Positions 1 to 5,551 are shown, numbered from the stretch's first letter. The stretch: 5,859 nucleotides of DNA from Chloroflexota bacterium (GCA_016200765.1 JACQEC010000109.1:1-5859), one strand, 5' to 3'. Translations and numbers: made by a program. The notes: a model not told the origin generated them from the letters alone.

Positions 1-1166
1 CTCGCGCCGCCCGGAACGGTCGCGCCCTGCGCGGTAGCCTGATTGCTCGAGCCGCCGCTGATGGTGGCGGCGAAGCCTTGTACGACGTTGCTATTGCCGC
101 CGCCCACTGTCCCGTACTGGTTGTTGGCCTGATTCGCGTTCCCGCCGGCGATGGTGGCATAGGAGGCGGTGCTGTTGGCCGAATTGCCGCTCCCGCCGCC
201 GATGGTCACGTAGGTCGCGTTAGCCACATTCTGGCTGCCGCCGCCAATCGCATCAAGGTCGAGCGTAGCCGTGTTGTGCGTGCCGCCGGAGATCGTTGCG
301 CCGCTGCCGGTGGCAGAGTTCCAGCCGCCGCCGCCAATCGTCGTCGTCACGGCGATGGCGCTGTTGATGTTGCCGCCGCCAATCGTCGCGTAGTTACCAT
401 TGGCTATGTTGCCGTAGCCGCCGCTTATCGTGGTGTATGTTCCGTTCGTGACATTGGCGCTGCCCCCGCTGATGGTACCAAAGTCGAGCGTAGCCGTGTT
501 GTGGGTGCCGCCCGCAATGGTGGACGCCGGGCCGCTGGCGTAGTTCCAGCCGCCGCCGCTAATCGTCGTCGTCACGGCGACGGATGAATTGAAATCGCCG
601 CCTCCCACTGCCCCATAGATGGCCGTGGCGATGTTGTGCGAGCCGCCGGACACAGTAGCGGCCTGCCCGGTGACACTGTTATACTCGCCGCCGCCGATGG
701 TGGCGGTGATGGCTTTGGCGCTGTTGAGGTAGCCGCCGCCGATAATGGAGTAGGTGCTGGTGATGGTGTTGCTGAACCCGCCCGTGATAGCCGAGAAGTC
801 GCCGCCGGCCGTATTGGTCGAGCCGCCGCCGACGACGGCGGTGGCGCCGCTGGCGATGTTGTTGAGGCCACCGCCAACGGTGGCGGTGGTGTTGCTGGCG
901 GTATTGCCAGAGCCGCCGCCGATGGTCGAGCCGGAGTTGCCGGTCGTGTTGTTCTGGCCGCCGCTGATGCTGCCGAACGCACCGGTGACGGCGTTGTTCG
1001 AGCCGCCTGCGATGGCGCTGTTCGTGCCCGTAGCAGTGTTGTTCAAGCCGCCCGCGATGATGCTGCCGCTGCCGCTGGCGGTGTTGTTCTGGCCGCCGCC
1101 CACGGTGGCATAGGGGTGGTCGCTGGTGGTGCCCGCATTGTCGCCCGCCTGATTGTTGCCGCCCCC
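1..1166 (-). repeat. Tandem 15-residue (45-bp) GG-N-A repeats, at least 25 units
   Basis: Read on the minus strand, residues 302-689 divide completely into repeat units starting GG. Unit 1 has 23 residues because of an 8-residue insertion (302-324). Units 2-21 are exactly 15 residues each (325-624). Unit 22 has 17 (625-641), units 23-25 have 15 each, and a further unit begins at 687. The invariant features are the GG pair, Asn at position 5, a small residue at 7 and a TI/TV/AI pair near the end. The strict period suggests one turn of a beta-solenoid per unit. On the plus strand this appears as regularly spaced runs of gccgcc. The array continues past the window edge. Confidence 0.9.
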
Positions 1167-2069
1167 GCTAACCGTGCTGTAGTCATCGGTGACGCGGTTG
1201 GTGCTGGCCAACGCGCCGCCGCCGGATAGCGTGCCGCCGTTGACCGAGGCCGTCACCGAGTTGCCACTGTACCCGCCGACGAGGTTCGGGCTGAAGGTGC
1301 TGGGGTACAGGCGCATGGCGGCGGTGCCGCTGACCACCAGCGTGAAGAGTGTGCGGTCATTGGTGCCGAGCACGTTGGCGCTGGTAGTGCCGGTGTTGCC
1401 GTTGAGGCTCCAGTACGACAGATCGTGGTTGTGATCACTGCGCGCGACCGTGCTCGCGCTGCCGTTGCCCCCGTAAGTAACCGTCAGTGTGATGTCGCCG
1501 GTACTGCCGCCGCCGACTAAGCCACTGCCTGCGTTGACCGACGTAAGCGAGGTCGTTGCAGGGCTAAAGGGCGTCCACGCGCTACCGCTCCACTGCAAGA
1601 ACTGCCCTGGCACGGGTGCGATGTTGGCCACGCTGTAGCCCTGCAGAGACCCCGTGGAGTTGCTGTACAGCGAGTAGGGGATGGCGGTCAGCGCCTGACG
1701 CGGCACGAGCGGAATGGAACCGCCGCCGCAGTCCACCGACGTATCGAGCCACAAGGAGGTGCCGTCGAAGATACTGCCAAAGTCGAGCTGCGTGCTGAAC
1801 AGGCCGTTGGTAATGGACAGGCTCTGCACTACGGTACTGCCAAACTGCGTGCCTCCCCCCAAGGCGTTAAACAGCCTGAAGGTAAAATTGCACGTGCCGA
1901 CGACCGGCAGACCGTTGTTTTTGAGCTGTCCCTGATAGGTAAAAGCGGTGCTGACCACACCGGCGACCTGATTAGGCTTCGGGCCTTGTGCGGTCACGGC
2001 GACGACGCCCATCAGCATCATGAAACCGATGCTCATAGCTAGCACGATCAAATTGCGATTCTTCAACAT
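1..2069 (-). CDS. Secreted GG-N-A repeat protein (adhesin/tail-fibre-like), C-terminus beyond window
   Basis: This frame is open from the ATG at 2069 to the left edge: 689 codons and no stop. Residues 1-27 look like a signal peptide: basic MLKNR, a hydrophobic core, then VTA before Gln28. Residues 40-145 form a module with TYQGQL, NGLFSTQLDFG and PRQALTAIPYSLYS. It has two cysteines (60, 114) that could pair if exported. A linker follows (LQW-GSAW near 160, SDHNHD at 211-216, GGYSGNSVT near 265-273). From residue 302 onward, 15-residue repeats of the form GGxxNxAxGxxATIx continue to the edge. Such repeats resemble the beta-roll heads of YadA-like adhesins and 'tail fiber domain' proteins. A surface filament or adhesin role is inferred from this resemblance. 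Family members often end in an S74-type chaperone or an anchor, but that part is not visible here. The start is supported by GAGGAG 8 nt upstream and a strong promoter. Confidence 0.88.
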   Translation of the reverse strand, partial: MLKNRNLIVLAMSIGFMMLMGVVAVTAQGPKPNQVAGVVSTAFTYQGQLKNNGLPVVGTCNFTFRLFNALGGGTQFGSTVVQSLSITNGLFSTQLDFGSIFDGTSLWLDTSVDCGGGSIPLVPRQALTAIPYSLYSNSTGSLQGYSVANIAPVPGQFLQWSGSAWTPFSPATTSLTSVNAGSGLVGGGSTGDITLTVTYGGNGSASTVARSDHNHDLSYWSLNGNTGTTSANVLGTNDRTLFTLVVSGTAAMRLYPSTFSPNLVGGYSGNSVTASVNGGTLSGGGALASTNRVTDDYSTVSGGGNNQAGDNAGTTSDHPYATVGGGQNNTASGSGSIIAGGLNNTATGTNSAIAGGSNNAVTGAFGSISGGQNNTTGNSGSTIGGGSGNTASNTTATVGGGLNNIASGATAVVGGGSTNTAGGDFSAITGGFSNTITSTYSIIGGGYLNSAKAITATIGGGEYNSVTGQAATVSGGSHNIATAIYGAVGGGDFNSSVAVTTTISGGGWNYASGPASTIAGGTHNTATLDFGTISGGSANVTNGTYTTISGGYGNIANGNYATIGGGNINSAIAVTTTIGGGGWNSATGSGATISGGTHNTATLDLDAIGGGSQNVANATYVTIGGGSGNSANSTASYATIAGGNANQANNQYGTVGGGNSNVVQGFAATISGGSSNQATAQGATVPGGA
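147..602 (-). repeat. Higher-order duplication: five repeat units (75 residues) in two adjacent copies
   Basis: Units 13-17 (378-602) and units 18-22 (147-377) match in order: a unit with AVTTTI, a GGGWN unit, a GGTHNTATLD unit, a unit with NV followed by a T-Y pair and TI, and a GN-AN unit ending YATI. At the DNA level a 21-base stretch at 258-278 recurs exactly at 483-503, an offset of 225 bases. The stretches beginning at 318 and 543 also match closely at the same offset. The second copy in protein order carries a 6-base, two-codon insertion in its last unit. Units 10-12 look like an older, partial third copy of the first three units. This indicates growth by tandem duplication of a five-unit block. 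Confidence 0.82.
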
Positions 2070-2077
2070 AGGTGTAT

Positions 2078-2083
2078 CTCCTC
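2078..2083 (-). promoter_or_regulatory. Ribosome binding site of the repeat protein
   Basis: The minus strand reads GAGGAG, 8 nt before the ATG at 2069. It is a strong Shine-Dalgarno match and fixes the start of the secreted protein, whose next residues form a good signal peptide. Confidence 0.8.
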
Positions 2084-2122
2084 GAACAATGTAACCACGG
2101 ACAGCACAAGCCGCCACTCGTC

Positions 2123-2151
2123 ATAGTATCATGTGGGGCGGGGCGTGTCAA
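2123..2151 (-). promoter_or_regulatory. Strong sigma70-type promoter of the repeat protein
   Basis: On the minus strand, TTGACA (2146-2151) is a perfect -35 box. It is followed by a 17-nt spacer and TACTAT (2123-2128) as the -10. The bases just before the -10 are TGA, giving the TGn extended -10 motif as well. Transcription should begin near 2116, leaving a leader of about 45 nt before the start codon. The promoter lies between the stop of the upstream DUF6232-type gene (2210) and this gene, so the repeat protein can be transcribed independently of its neighbour. Confidence 0.82.
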
Positions 2152-2209
2152 TTCGCGCGCCGATGTTCTGCGCACTCCCCGCTTGTCGCGCTCGAACCCC
2201 TGATTTTGC

Positions 2210-2698
2210 TCAGCCCCTAGCCACGATGGAGTCGTTTAAGGCCGTGATAACCTGCTGGATATAGGTCAGGTCTTTTGAGTAGAGCGCGTCGCTCTCGCCG
2301 GAGGCGCTGCCGATGCGCACCGCGTAATCGGGCTTCTGGCGGAAGAGCAGGATGAGGCTTATCACGACCGCCAGCAAGCCCAGCGCGCCGGTGAACGAGA
2401 AGAGCAGCGGGTCGAAGTCCTGCAGGACGTTGATGCGCGGGGCAATCACGCCTAACGGGAAAAACACGGCGGCCAGCATCAGCCCCAGTATGGCGCACAA
2501 CATCCCCCAGAAGCGCTCCGGCGCTATCTTGATGAGCGCCACCGATGTGACATGCGCCATCGCATAGGTTTTGCCGTGAATGCACGCGCGCGCGTTGGTG
2601 ACCTGCACGCGCTCGTCGGCGTAGAAGGTCTGTTCGGTTGACAGGGCGCGCGGGACACCGAGCGAAGGCTCCGGCGCGGCGGACAGCGGTTCAGACAT
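2210..2698 (-). CDS. Small two-helix membrane protein, DUF6232-like
   Basis: This gene encodes 162 residues. The N-terminal ~60 residues are cytosolic-looking, with YADERVQVTNARACI (27-41) and a short beta-rich stretch to about 58. Two hydrophobic helices follow (about 63-85 and 98-119), separated by a short loop. The soluble tail contains YAVRIGSASGE, YSKDLTYI and a closing helix ITALNDSIVARG. This order (V-VTNAR motif, SV strand, two helices, then a strand and helix ending in A-N-I-R) fits the DUF6232 family, whose biochemical role is unknown to me. The start is the ATG at 2698, because AAAGGAG lies 6 nt upstream. An in-frame TTG two codons earlier would touch the Shine-Dalgarno directly. 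There is no clear terminator before the downstream repeat-protein promoter, so some read-through is possible. Confidence 0.75.
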   Translation of the reverse strand: MSEPLSAAPEPSLGVPRALSTEQTFYADERVQVTNARACIHGKTYAMAHVTSVALIKIAPERFWGMLCAILGLMLAAVFFPLGVIAPRINVLQDFDPLLFSFTGALGLLAVVISLILLFRQKPDYAVRIGSASGESDALYSKDLTYIQQVITALNDSIVARG

Positions 2699-2704
2699 GG
2701 ACAA

Positions 2705-2711
2705 CTCCTTT
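2705..2711 (-). promoter_or_regulatory. Ribosome binding site deciding the DUF6232-like start
   Basis: The minus strand reads AAAGGAG, ending 6 nt before the ATG at 2698. This favours that ATG over the upstream in-frame TTG at 2704, which would leave no spacer. Confidence 0.75.
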
Positions 2712-2796
2712 GGGTGAGTGATGCGCTGTGGCTAACGGGCGCCGCGCAGGAACCGTGCGGCGAGGGCGATGAGCGTTGTTTGACTGCGCCCCAGAT

Positions 2797-2824
2797 ATTA
2801 TAACTGCATTTGCCCGTTTGACTT
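2797..2824 (-). promoter_or_regulatory. Possible promoter of the DUF6232-like gene
   Basis: The minus strand has a perfect TATAAT at 2797-2802. With a 16-nt spacer the -35 would be AAGTCA (2819-2824), a poor match with three of six consensus bases. The predicted leader is about 90 nt. The -35 position overlaps that of the divergent plus-strand promoter. The -10 is convincing on its own, but the weak -35 makes the full promoter uncertain. Confidence 0.4.
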
Positions 2825-2845
2825 AAGGTGGCAAACCTCTATAAT
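2818..2845 (+). promoter_or_regulatory. Sigma70-type promoter of the PAS/MBL/acyl-CoA dehydrogenase operon
   Basis: TTGACT (2818-2823), a 16-nt spacer and a perfect TATAAT (2840-2845) form a near-consensus promoter. Transcription should start near 2852, about 30 nt before the PAS start codon. The position also argues against translation from the in-frame GTG at 2828, which lies inside the promoter. Confidence 0.8.
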
Positions 2846-2866
2846 GCAATCATCCCCGTGAGCCGC

Positions 2867-2871
2867 GGAGG
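2867..2871 (+). promoter_or_regulatory. Ribosome binding site of the PAS gene
   Basis: GGAGG ends 10 nt before the ATG at 2882 and lies downstream of the predicted transcript start. It selects this ATG over the earlier in-frame GTG. Confidence 0.7.
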
Positions 2872-2881
2872 TCTTGTTGCG

Positions 2882-3274
2882 ATGTCCCAGAAGGAGATAG
2901 AGATAATCCTTGCCCGGCATCTTGCCAGCTATCTGGCGATGCCGATCCTCATCGTGGATACAGAGGGCACCCTGCTGTATTACAACGAGCCGGCCGAGGA
3001 GATATTGGGGATGCGTTATACCGATACGGGGGAAATGCGGGCCAGCGAGTGGGGCGTGCTGTTCAAGCCCACCTCGGACGAGGGCGAGCCGCTCGCCCCG
3101 GAGCGACTGCCGCTCGTGGTGGCGCTCGCTGAGCGCCAACCGGCCCGCGGCAGCTTTTGGATACGCGGCCTGGACAACGTGCTGCGCCATATTGATATCG
3201 CGGCCTTCCCGCTGGTCGGGCAGGCCGACCGCTACCTCGGCGCGCTGGCGATGTTCTGGGAGGTCGAACTATGA
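2882..3274 (+). CDS. Stand-alone single PAS-domain protein
   Basis: This gene encodes 130 residues that are almost entirely one PAS fold. A short N-terminal helix (1-18) is followed by MPILIVDTEGTLLYYNEPAEEILG (20-43), the typical PAS opening of two strands and the helix around N-A-E-LG. The middle helices and loop span 44-90 (GVLFKPTSDEGEPL). Closing strands follow: RGSFWIRG, LRHIDIAAFPLV and YLGALAMFWEVEL. No kinase, cyclase, GGDEF or DNA-binding domain is attached, so any output must come from a partner. PAS domains bind small ligands, haem or flavin, or mediate protein contacts; nothing here identifies the ligand, and there is no obvious flavin-Cys motif. The stop overlaps the next start (ATGA at 3271-3274), which implies coupled translation and suggests a functional link with the MBL enzyme. 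The ATG at 2882 is chosen from the promoter and Shine-Dalgarno positions. Confidence 0.82.
   Translation: MSQKEIEIILARHLASYLAMPILIVDTEGTLLYYNEPAEEILGMRYTDTGEMRASEWGVLFKPTSDEGEPLAPERLPLVVALAERQPARGSFWIRGLDNVLRHIDIAAFPLVGQADRYLGALAMFWEVEL
3258..3263 (+). promoter_or_regulatory. Ribosome binding site of the MBL gene, inside the PAS gene
   Basis: GGGAGG lies inside the last codons of the PAS gene, 7 nt before the ATG at 3271 and 10 nt before the alternative ATG at 3274. Together with the overlapping stop/start it supports translational coupling. Confidence 0.65.
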
Positions 3275-4116
3275 TGAGCGTCACGCTCTGGGGCACGCGC
3301 GGCTCGCTGGCCGCGCCCGGCCCCGAGACGGCACGCTACGGCGGCAATACCTCCTGCGTCGCGGTCGAGGGGCGGCTAGGCTCGGTGTTGGTGCTGGACG
3401 CCGGTACCGGCGTGCGCCGGTTGGGGGTGTCGCTGCCGACTTCGCTGAAACGCGTGGACATTTTGCTGACGCACCTGCACATGGATCACATTATCGGCCT
3501 CGGCTTCTTCGCGCTTCTGCGCCGCGAGGGCGTTGACGTGCACATCTGGGGGCCGACCAGCACCACGCTCAGCCTGCGCAGTCGCTTGAACCGGTATCTC
3601 TCACCGCCGCTCTTCCCCGTCTTCCTGCGCGACCTCGAAGCGCAGGTCACCTTTCACGAGGTGCCCGCGGGCCATTTCGAGATCGGCGAGTTCGAAATCA
3701 CGTCCGCGCTGGTCTGCCACCCCGACCCAACGGTCGGCTACCGTGTCTGTTCTGATGGCGCGGTGTTGACCTATCTGCCCGACCACGAGCCCGCGCTTGG
3801 CTCGATGCAATTCCCCCTCAGCGACGACTGGACATCGGGGCACGCGCTGGCCGCCGGCGCCGACCTGCTGATTCACGACGCGCAGTACAACCGCGAGGAA
3901 TACGAGGCGCGCGTCGGCTGGGGGCACAGCTCCTTCGATCAGGCGTTTGCCTTCGCGGCGCTAACCGAGGTCAAGCATTTCGTCCCCTTCCATCACGACC
4001 CCAGCCACAGCGACGACGAGCTTGACTTCTGGATTACTGAGGCGACCGCCGCGATCCGGCCGCTGTTCGCGGTCACGCCGGGCATCGAGGGGACAAAGTT
4101 CGCGCTGGGGCGGTAG
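3271..4116 (+). CDS. MBL-fold metallo-hydrolase (PhnP/phosphodiesterase-like)
   Basis: This gene encodes 281 residues. It opens with WGTRGS, then PGPETARYGGNTSCV, a signature of a bacterial MBL subgroup close to PhnP and Lactamase_B_2 phosphodiesterases. DAGTG (43-47) precedes the main metal site HLHMDH (His68, His70, Asp72, His73). The other expected ligands are His150 (VCHPDPTVGYRV), Asp203 (IHDAQYNREEY) and a His in FHHDPSH (241/242). GWGHS at 216-220 is also typical of this subgroup. All metal ligands are present, so the enzyme should be active and cytoplasmic; no signal peptide is seen. The substrate is unknown; a phosphodiester or cyclic nucleotide is plausible but not shown. The start overlaps the PAS stop by 4 nt (ATGA). 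A second ATG at 3274 is equally possible and would remove one residue. The acyl-CoA dehydrogenase gene follows 36 nt downstream. Confidence 0.88.
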   Translation: MMSVTLWGTRGSLAAPGPETARYGGNTSCVAVEGRLGSVLVLDAGTGVRRLGVSLPTSLKRVDILLTHLHMDHIIGLGFFALLRREGVDVHIWGPTSTTLSLRSRLNRYLSPPLFPVFLRDLEAQVTFHEVPAGHFEIGEFEITSALVCHPDPTVGYRVCSDGAVLTYLPDHEPALGSMQFPLSDDWTSGHALAAGADLLIHDAQYNREEYEARVGWGHSSFDQAFAFAALTEVKHFVPFHHDPSHSDDELDFWITEATAAIRPLFAVTPGIEGTKFALGR

Positions 4117-4141
4117 CCCGCCCCTATCCCCATTCTTCCCC

Positions 4142-4146
4142 GGAGG
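4142..4146 (+). promoter_or_regulatory. Ribosome binding site of the acyl-CoA dehydrogenase
   Basis: GGAGG ends 6 nt before the ATG at 4153. There is no promoter-like sequence in the 36-nt gap, so the gene is probably transcribed with PAS and MBL. Confidence 0.75.
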
Positions 4147-4152
4147 CTCTCA

Positions 4153-5370
4153 ATGATTGACTTCACCATCCCCGCTGACCTTGACCAGTTGCGCCAGCGC
4201 GTCGCCGCGTTTGTGCGCGACGAGGTGCTGCCGGTGGAGGAGGGCCTGGAGGAAATCTCCGATTTTGACCACTCGCCGGTTCTGAACAACCTGCGCGAGA
4301 AGGCGCGCGCGGCCGGCCTGTGGGCGCCGCACCTGCCAAAGGAGTGGGGCGGGTTGGGCGTGGGCCCGCTGGGCATGGCGCTCATCTCGCAGGAACTCGG
4401 CGCGAGCGGCCTCGCGCCGCTGGCGCTGAACTGCGCCGCGCCCGACGAGGGCAACATGCACCTGCTCCTGCACGCGGCCACGCCCACGCAACTCGAAAAG
4501 TATCTGCGCCCGCTGGCCGAGGGGCGCGCGCGCTCGTGCATCGTCATGACCGAGAAGAACGTCGCCGGCTCCGACCCGACGAAGATCAGGACGCACGCTG
4601 TGGAGGAAGGGCGCGACTGGGTGCTCAACGGCGAGAAGTGGTTTATCAGCGGCGCGAACGGCGCGGCTTTCGGCATCGTCATGGCCATCACCAACCCGAA
4701 AGCGCCGCCGCACGAGAGCGCGTCGCTCTTTCTGGTGGACACCAACAGCCCCGGCTGGCAGATGGTCCGCGAGATACCGGTCATGGGCACGCACGGGCCG
4801 GGCGGCCACTGCGAGGTGCGGCTGGAGGACGTGGTCGTATCGGAAGGGGGGATGCTCGGCAAACCGGGCGAGGGCTTCAAGTTGACGCAGGTGCGCCTGG
4901 GGCCGGCGCGGCTGGCGCACTGTATGCGATGGATTGGCATGGCACAGCGCGCGCTCGATTTGGCGGCAGAGCGCGCGCGCCAGCGCGAGGCGTTCGGCGG
5001 TAAGCTCGCAGACAAGCAGGCCATTCAGTGGATGTTGGCCGACTCGGCGACCGAACTCTACGCCTCGCGGCTGATGGTCTTGCACTGCGCGTGGCTGATC
5101 GAGTCGAATCAGCTCTACCGGCAGGAAATCTCCTTCGCTAAACTGTATATCTCTGAGGCGCTGAACCACATCGTTGACCGCGCCCTGCAAATCTTCGGCT
5201 CGCTCGGCTACTCGAAGGACACGCCGCTAGAGCGGTTCTACCGTGACGCGCGCGCCGCGCGCATCTACGACGGCACCAGCGAGGTGCATCGCATGGTCAT
5301 CGCCCGCAACATCCTGCGCGCCTCGCAGAAGTCCGGTACCACCAAAAGCGCGACGGGCGGGTTGGCGTAA
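4153..5370 (+). CDS. Acyl-CoA dehydrogenase, ACAD10/11-like clade
   Basis: This gene encodes 405 residues, full length for the family. These FAD flavoproteins oxidise an acyl-CoA to the 2-enoyl-CoA and pass electrons to electron-transfer flavoprotein. The N-terminal helical domain (1-125) has LPKEWGGLG (61-69). The middle beta domain carries the FAD/substrate motif MTEKNVAGSDPT (132-143) and NGEKWFISGA (159-168). The C-terminal helical domain has RLGPARLAHCMRWIGMAQRA (248-267), REAFGGKLADKQ, QIFGSLGYSKDTPLERFYRD and YDGTSEVHR (372-380). The RLGP-R-HCM-IGMA-RAL stretch resembles the dehydrogenase part of ACAD10/ACAD11. The usual catalytic Glu (YEGT) is Asp373 here. The alternative Glu site of isovaleryl- and long-chain enzymes aligns with Ala252, so Asp373 is the likely base. 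The substrate cannot be told. It lies 36 nt after the MBL gene, probably in the same operon. Confidence 0.92.
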   Translation: MIDFTIPADLDQLRQRVAAFVRDEVLPVEEGLEEISDFDHSPVLNNLREKARAAGLWAPHLPKEWGGLGVGPLGMALISQELGASGLAPLALNCAAPDEGNMHLLLHAATPTQLEKYLRPLAEGRARSCIVMTEKNVAGSDPTKIRTHAVEEGRDWVLNGEKWFISGANGAAFGIVMAITNPKAPPHESASLFLVDTNSPGWQMVREIPVMGTHGPGGHCEVRLEDVVVSEGGMLGKPGEGFKLTQVRLGPARLAHCMRWIGMAQRALDLAAERARQREAFGGKLADKQAIQWMLADSATELYASRLMVLHCAWLIESNQLYRQEISFAKLYISEALNHIVDRALQIFGSLGYSKDTPLERFYRDARAARIYDGTSEVHRMVIARNILRASQKSGTTKSATGGLA

Positions 5371-5490
5371 TAGTACGCCGCGCTTGCCATTCGAGCGGAT
5401 GGCTCGCCACTAAAATCGCGGCGAAGCCCGTACTTATCATTACTACGGCTGTTGCAAGGTTGTTTGACGCGGTTTGTATCTTGTGCGCAT
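5371..5490. other. Intergenic stretch with a GC-rich inverted repeat
   Basis: No credible gene is seen here. Two perfect 7-base arms, CGCCGCG (5376-5382) and CGCGGCG (5417-5423), could pair. An inner stem GCCAT/ATGGC (5386-5390 with 5399-5403) would make a branched structure just after the dehydrogenase stop. No T-run follows, so it is not a standard terminator. It could be a Rho-related end, a degraded repeat, or chance in GC-rich DNA. A TTGACG at 5464-5469 has no acceptable -10 behind it. Confidence 0.35.
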
Positions 5491-5550
5491 CTGTAGGGGC
5501 AGGGCTTGTCCCTGCCCACATCAGGGCGGGTACAAGACCCGCCCCTACAG
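5491..5550. repeat. 60-bp palindromic element made of two hairpins (REP/MITE-like)
   Basis: The ends are perfect inverted repeats, CTGTAGGGGC (5491-5500) and GCCCCTACAG (5541-5550). The whole element is an imperfect inverted repeat of two 27-nt arms (5491-5517 and 5524-5550; 23 of 27 match) around a 6-nt centre. Each arm is also a hairpin: an 8-bp stem at 5497-5504/5510-5517 with a 5-nt loop, and another at 5524-5531/5537-5544. The four differences between arms fall in two base pairs and preserve pairing in both. I recognise the style (GTAGGGGC followed by CTTGT inside GC palindromes) as an interspersed repeat seen in many environmental bacterial genomes, Chloroflexota included, but could not confirm a family. 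No target-site duplication is evident at the flanks. Confidence 0.75.
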
Positions 5551-5551
5551 T

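Noticed and set aside
1..1166. CRISPR-like array (regular spacing of gccgcc runs)
   Set aside because: The period is 45 bp, in frame throughout, with no conserved repeat plus unique spacer pattern; it encodes protein repeats.
78..1229. Long plus-strand open frames rich in Ala, Gly, Val and Arg or in Pro and Leu
   Set aside because: They mirror the codons of the minus-strand repeat gene, lack start signals, and their periodicity is explained by the 45-bp repeat.
2780..2804. Additional plus-strand promoter (TTGACT at 2780-2785 with TATAAC at 2799-2804)
   Set aside because: The spacer would be only 13 nt; the AT-rich box is better read as the minus-strand TATAAT.
2828..2881. Upstream GTG start adding 18 residues to the PAS protein
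   Set aside because: It lies inside the promoter, upstream of the -10 box, and has no Shine-Dalgarno; the ATG at 2882 has both a suitable leader and GGAGG.
2910..3536. 208-residue Arg/Ser-rich plus-strand frame overlapping PAS and MBL genes
   Set aside because: It is an out-of-frame shadow of two well-supported genes, with no domain or start signal.
3993..5190. Two long minus-strand frames opposite the dehydrogenase (343 and 346 codons)
   Set aside because: They are antisense shadows caused by GC-rich codon bias; the plus strand encodes a full, motif-complete acyl-CoA dehydrogenase.
5497..5544. Rho-independent terminators from the two hairpins of the palindromic element
   Set aside because: Neither stem is followed by a T-run on either strand, and the paired-arm architecture fits a repeat element better.
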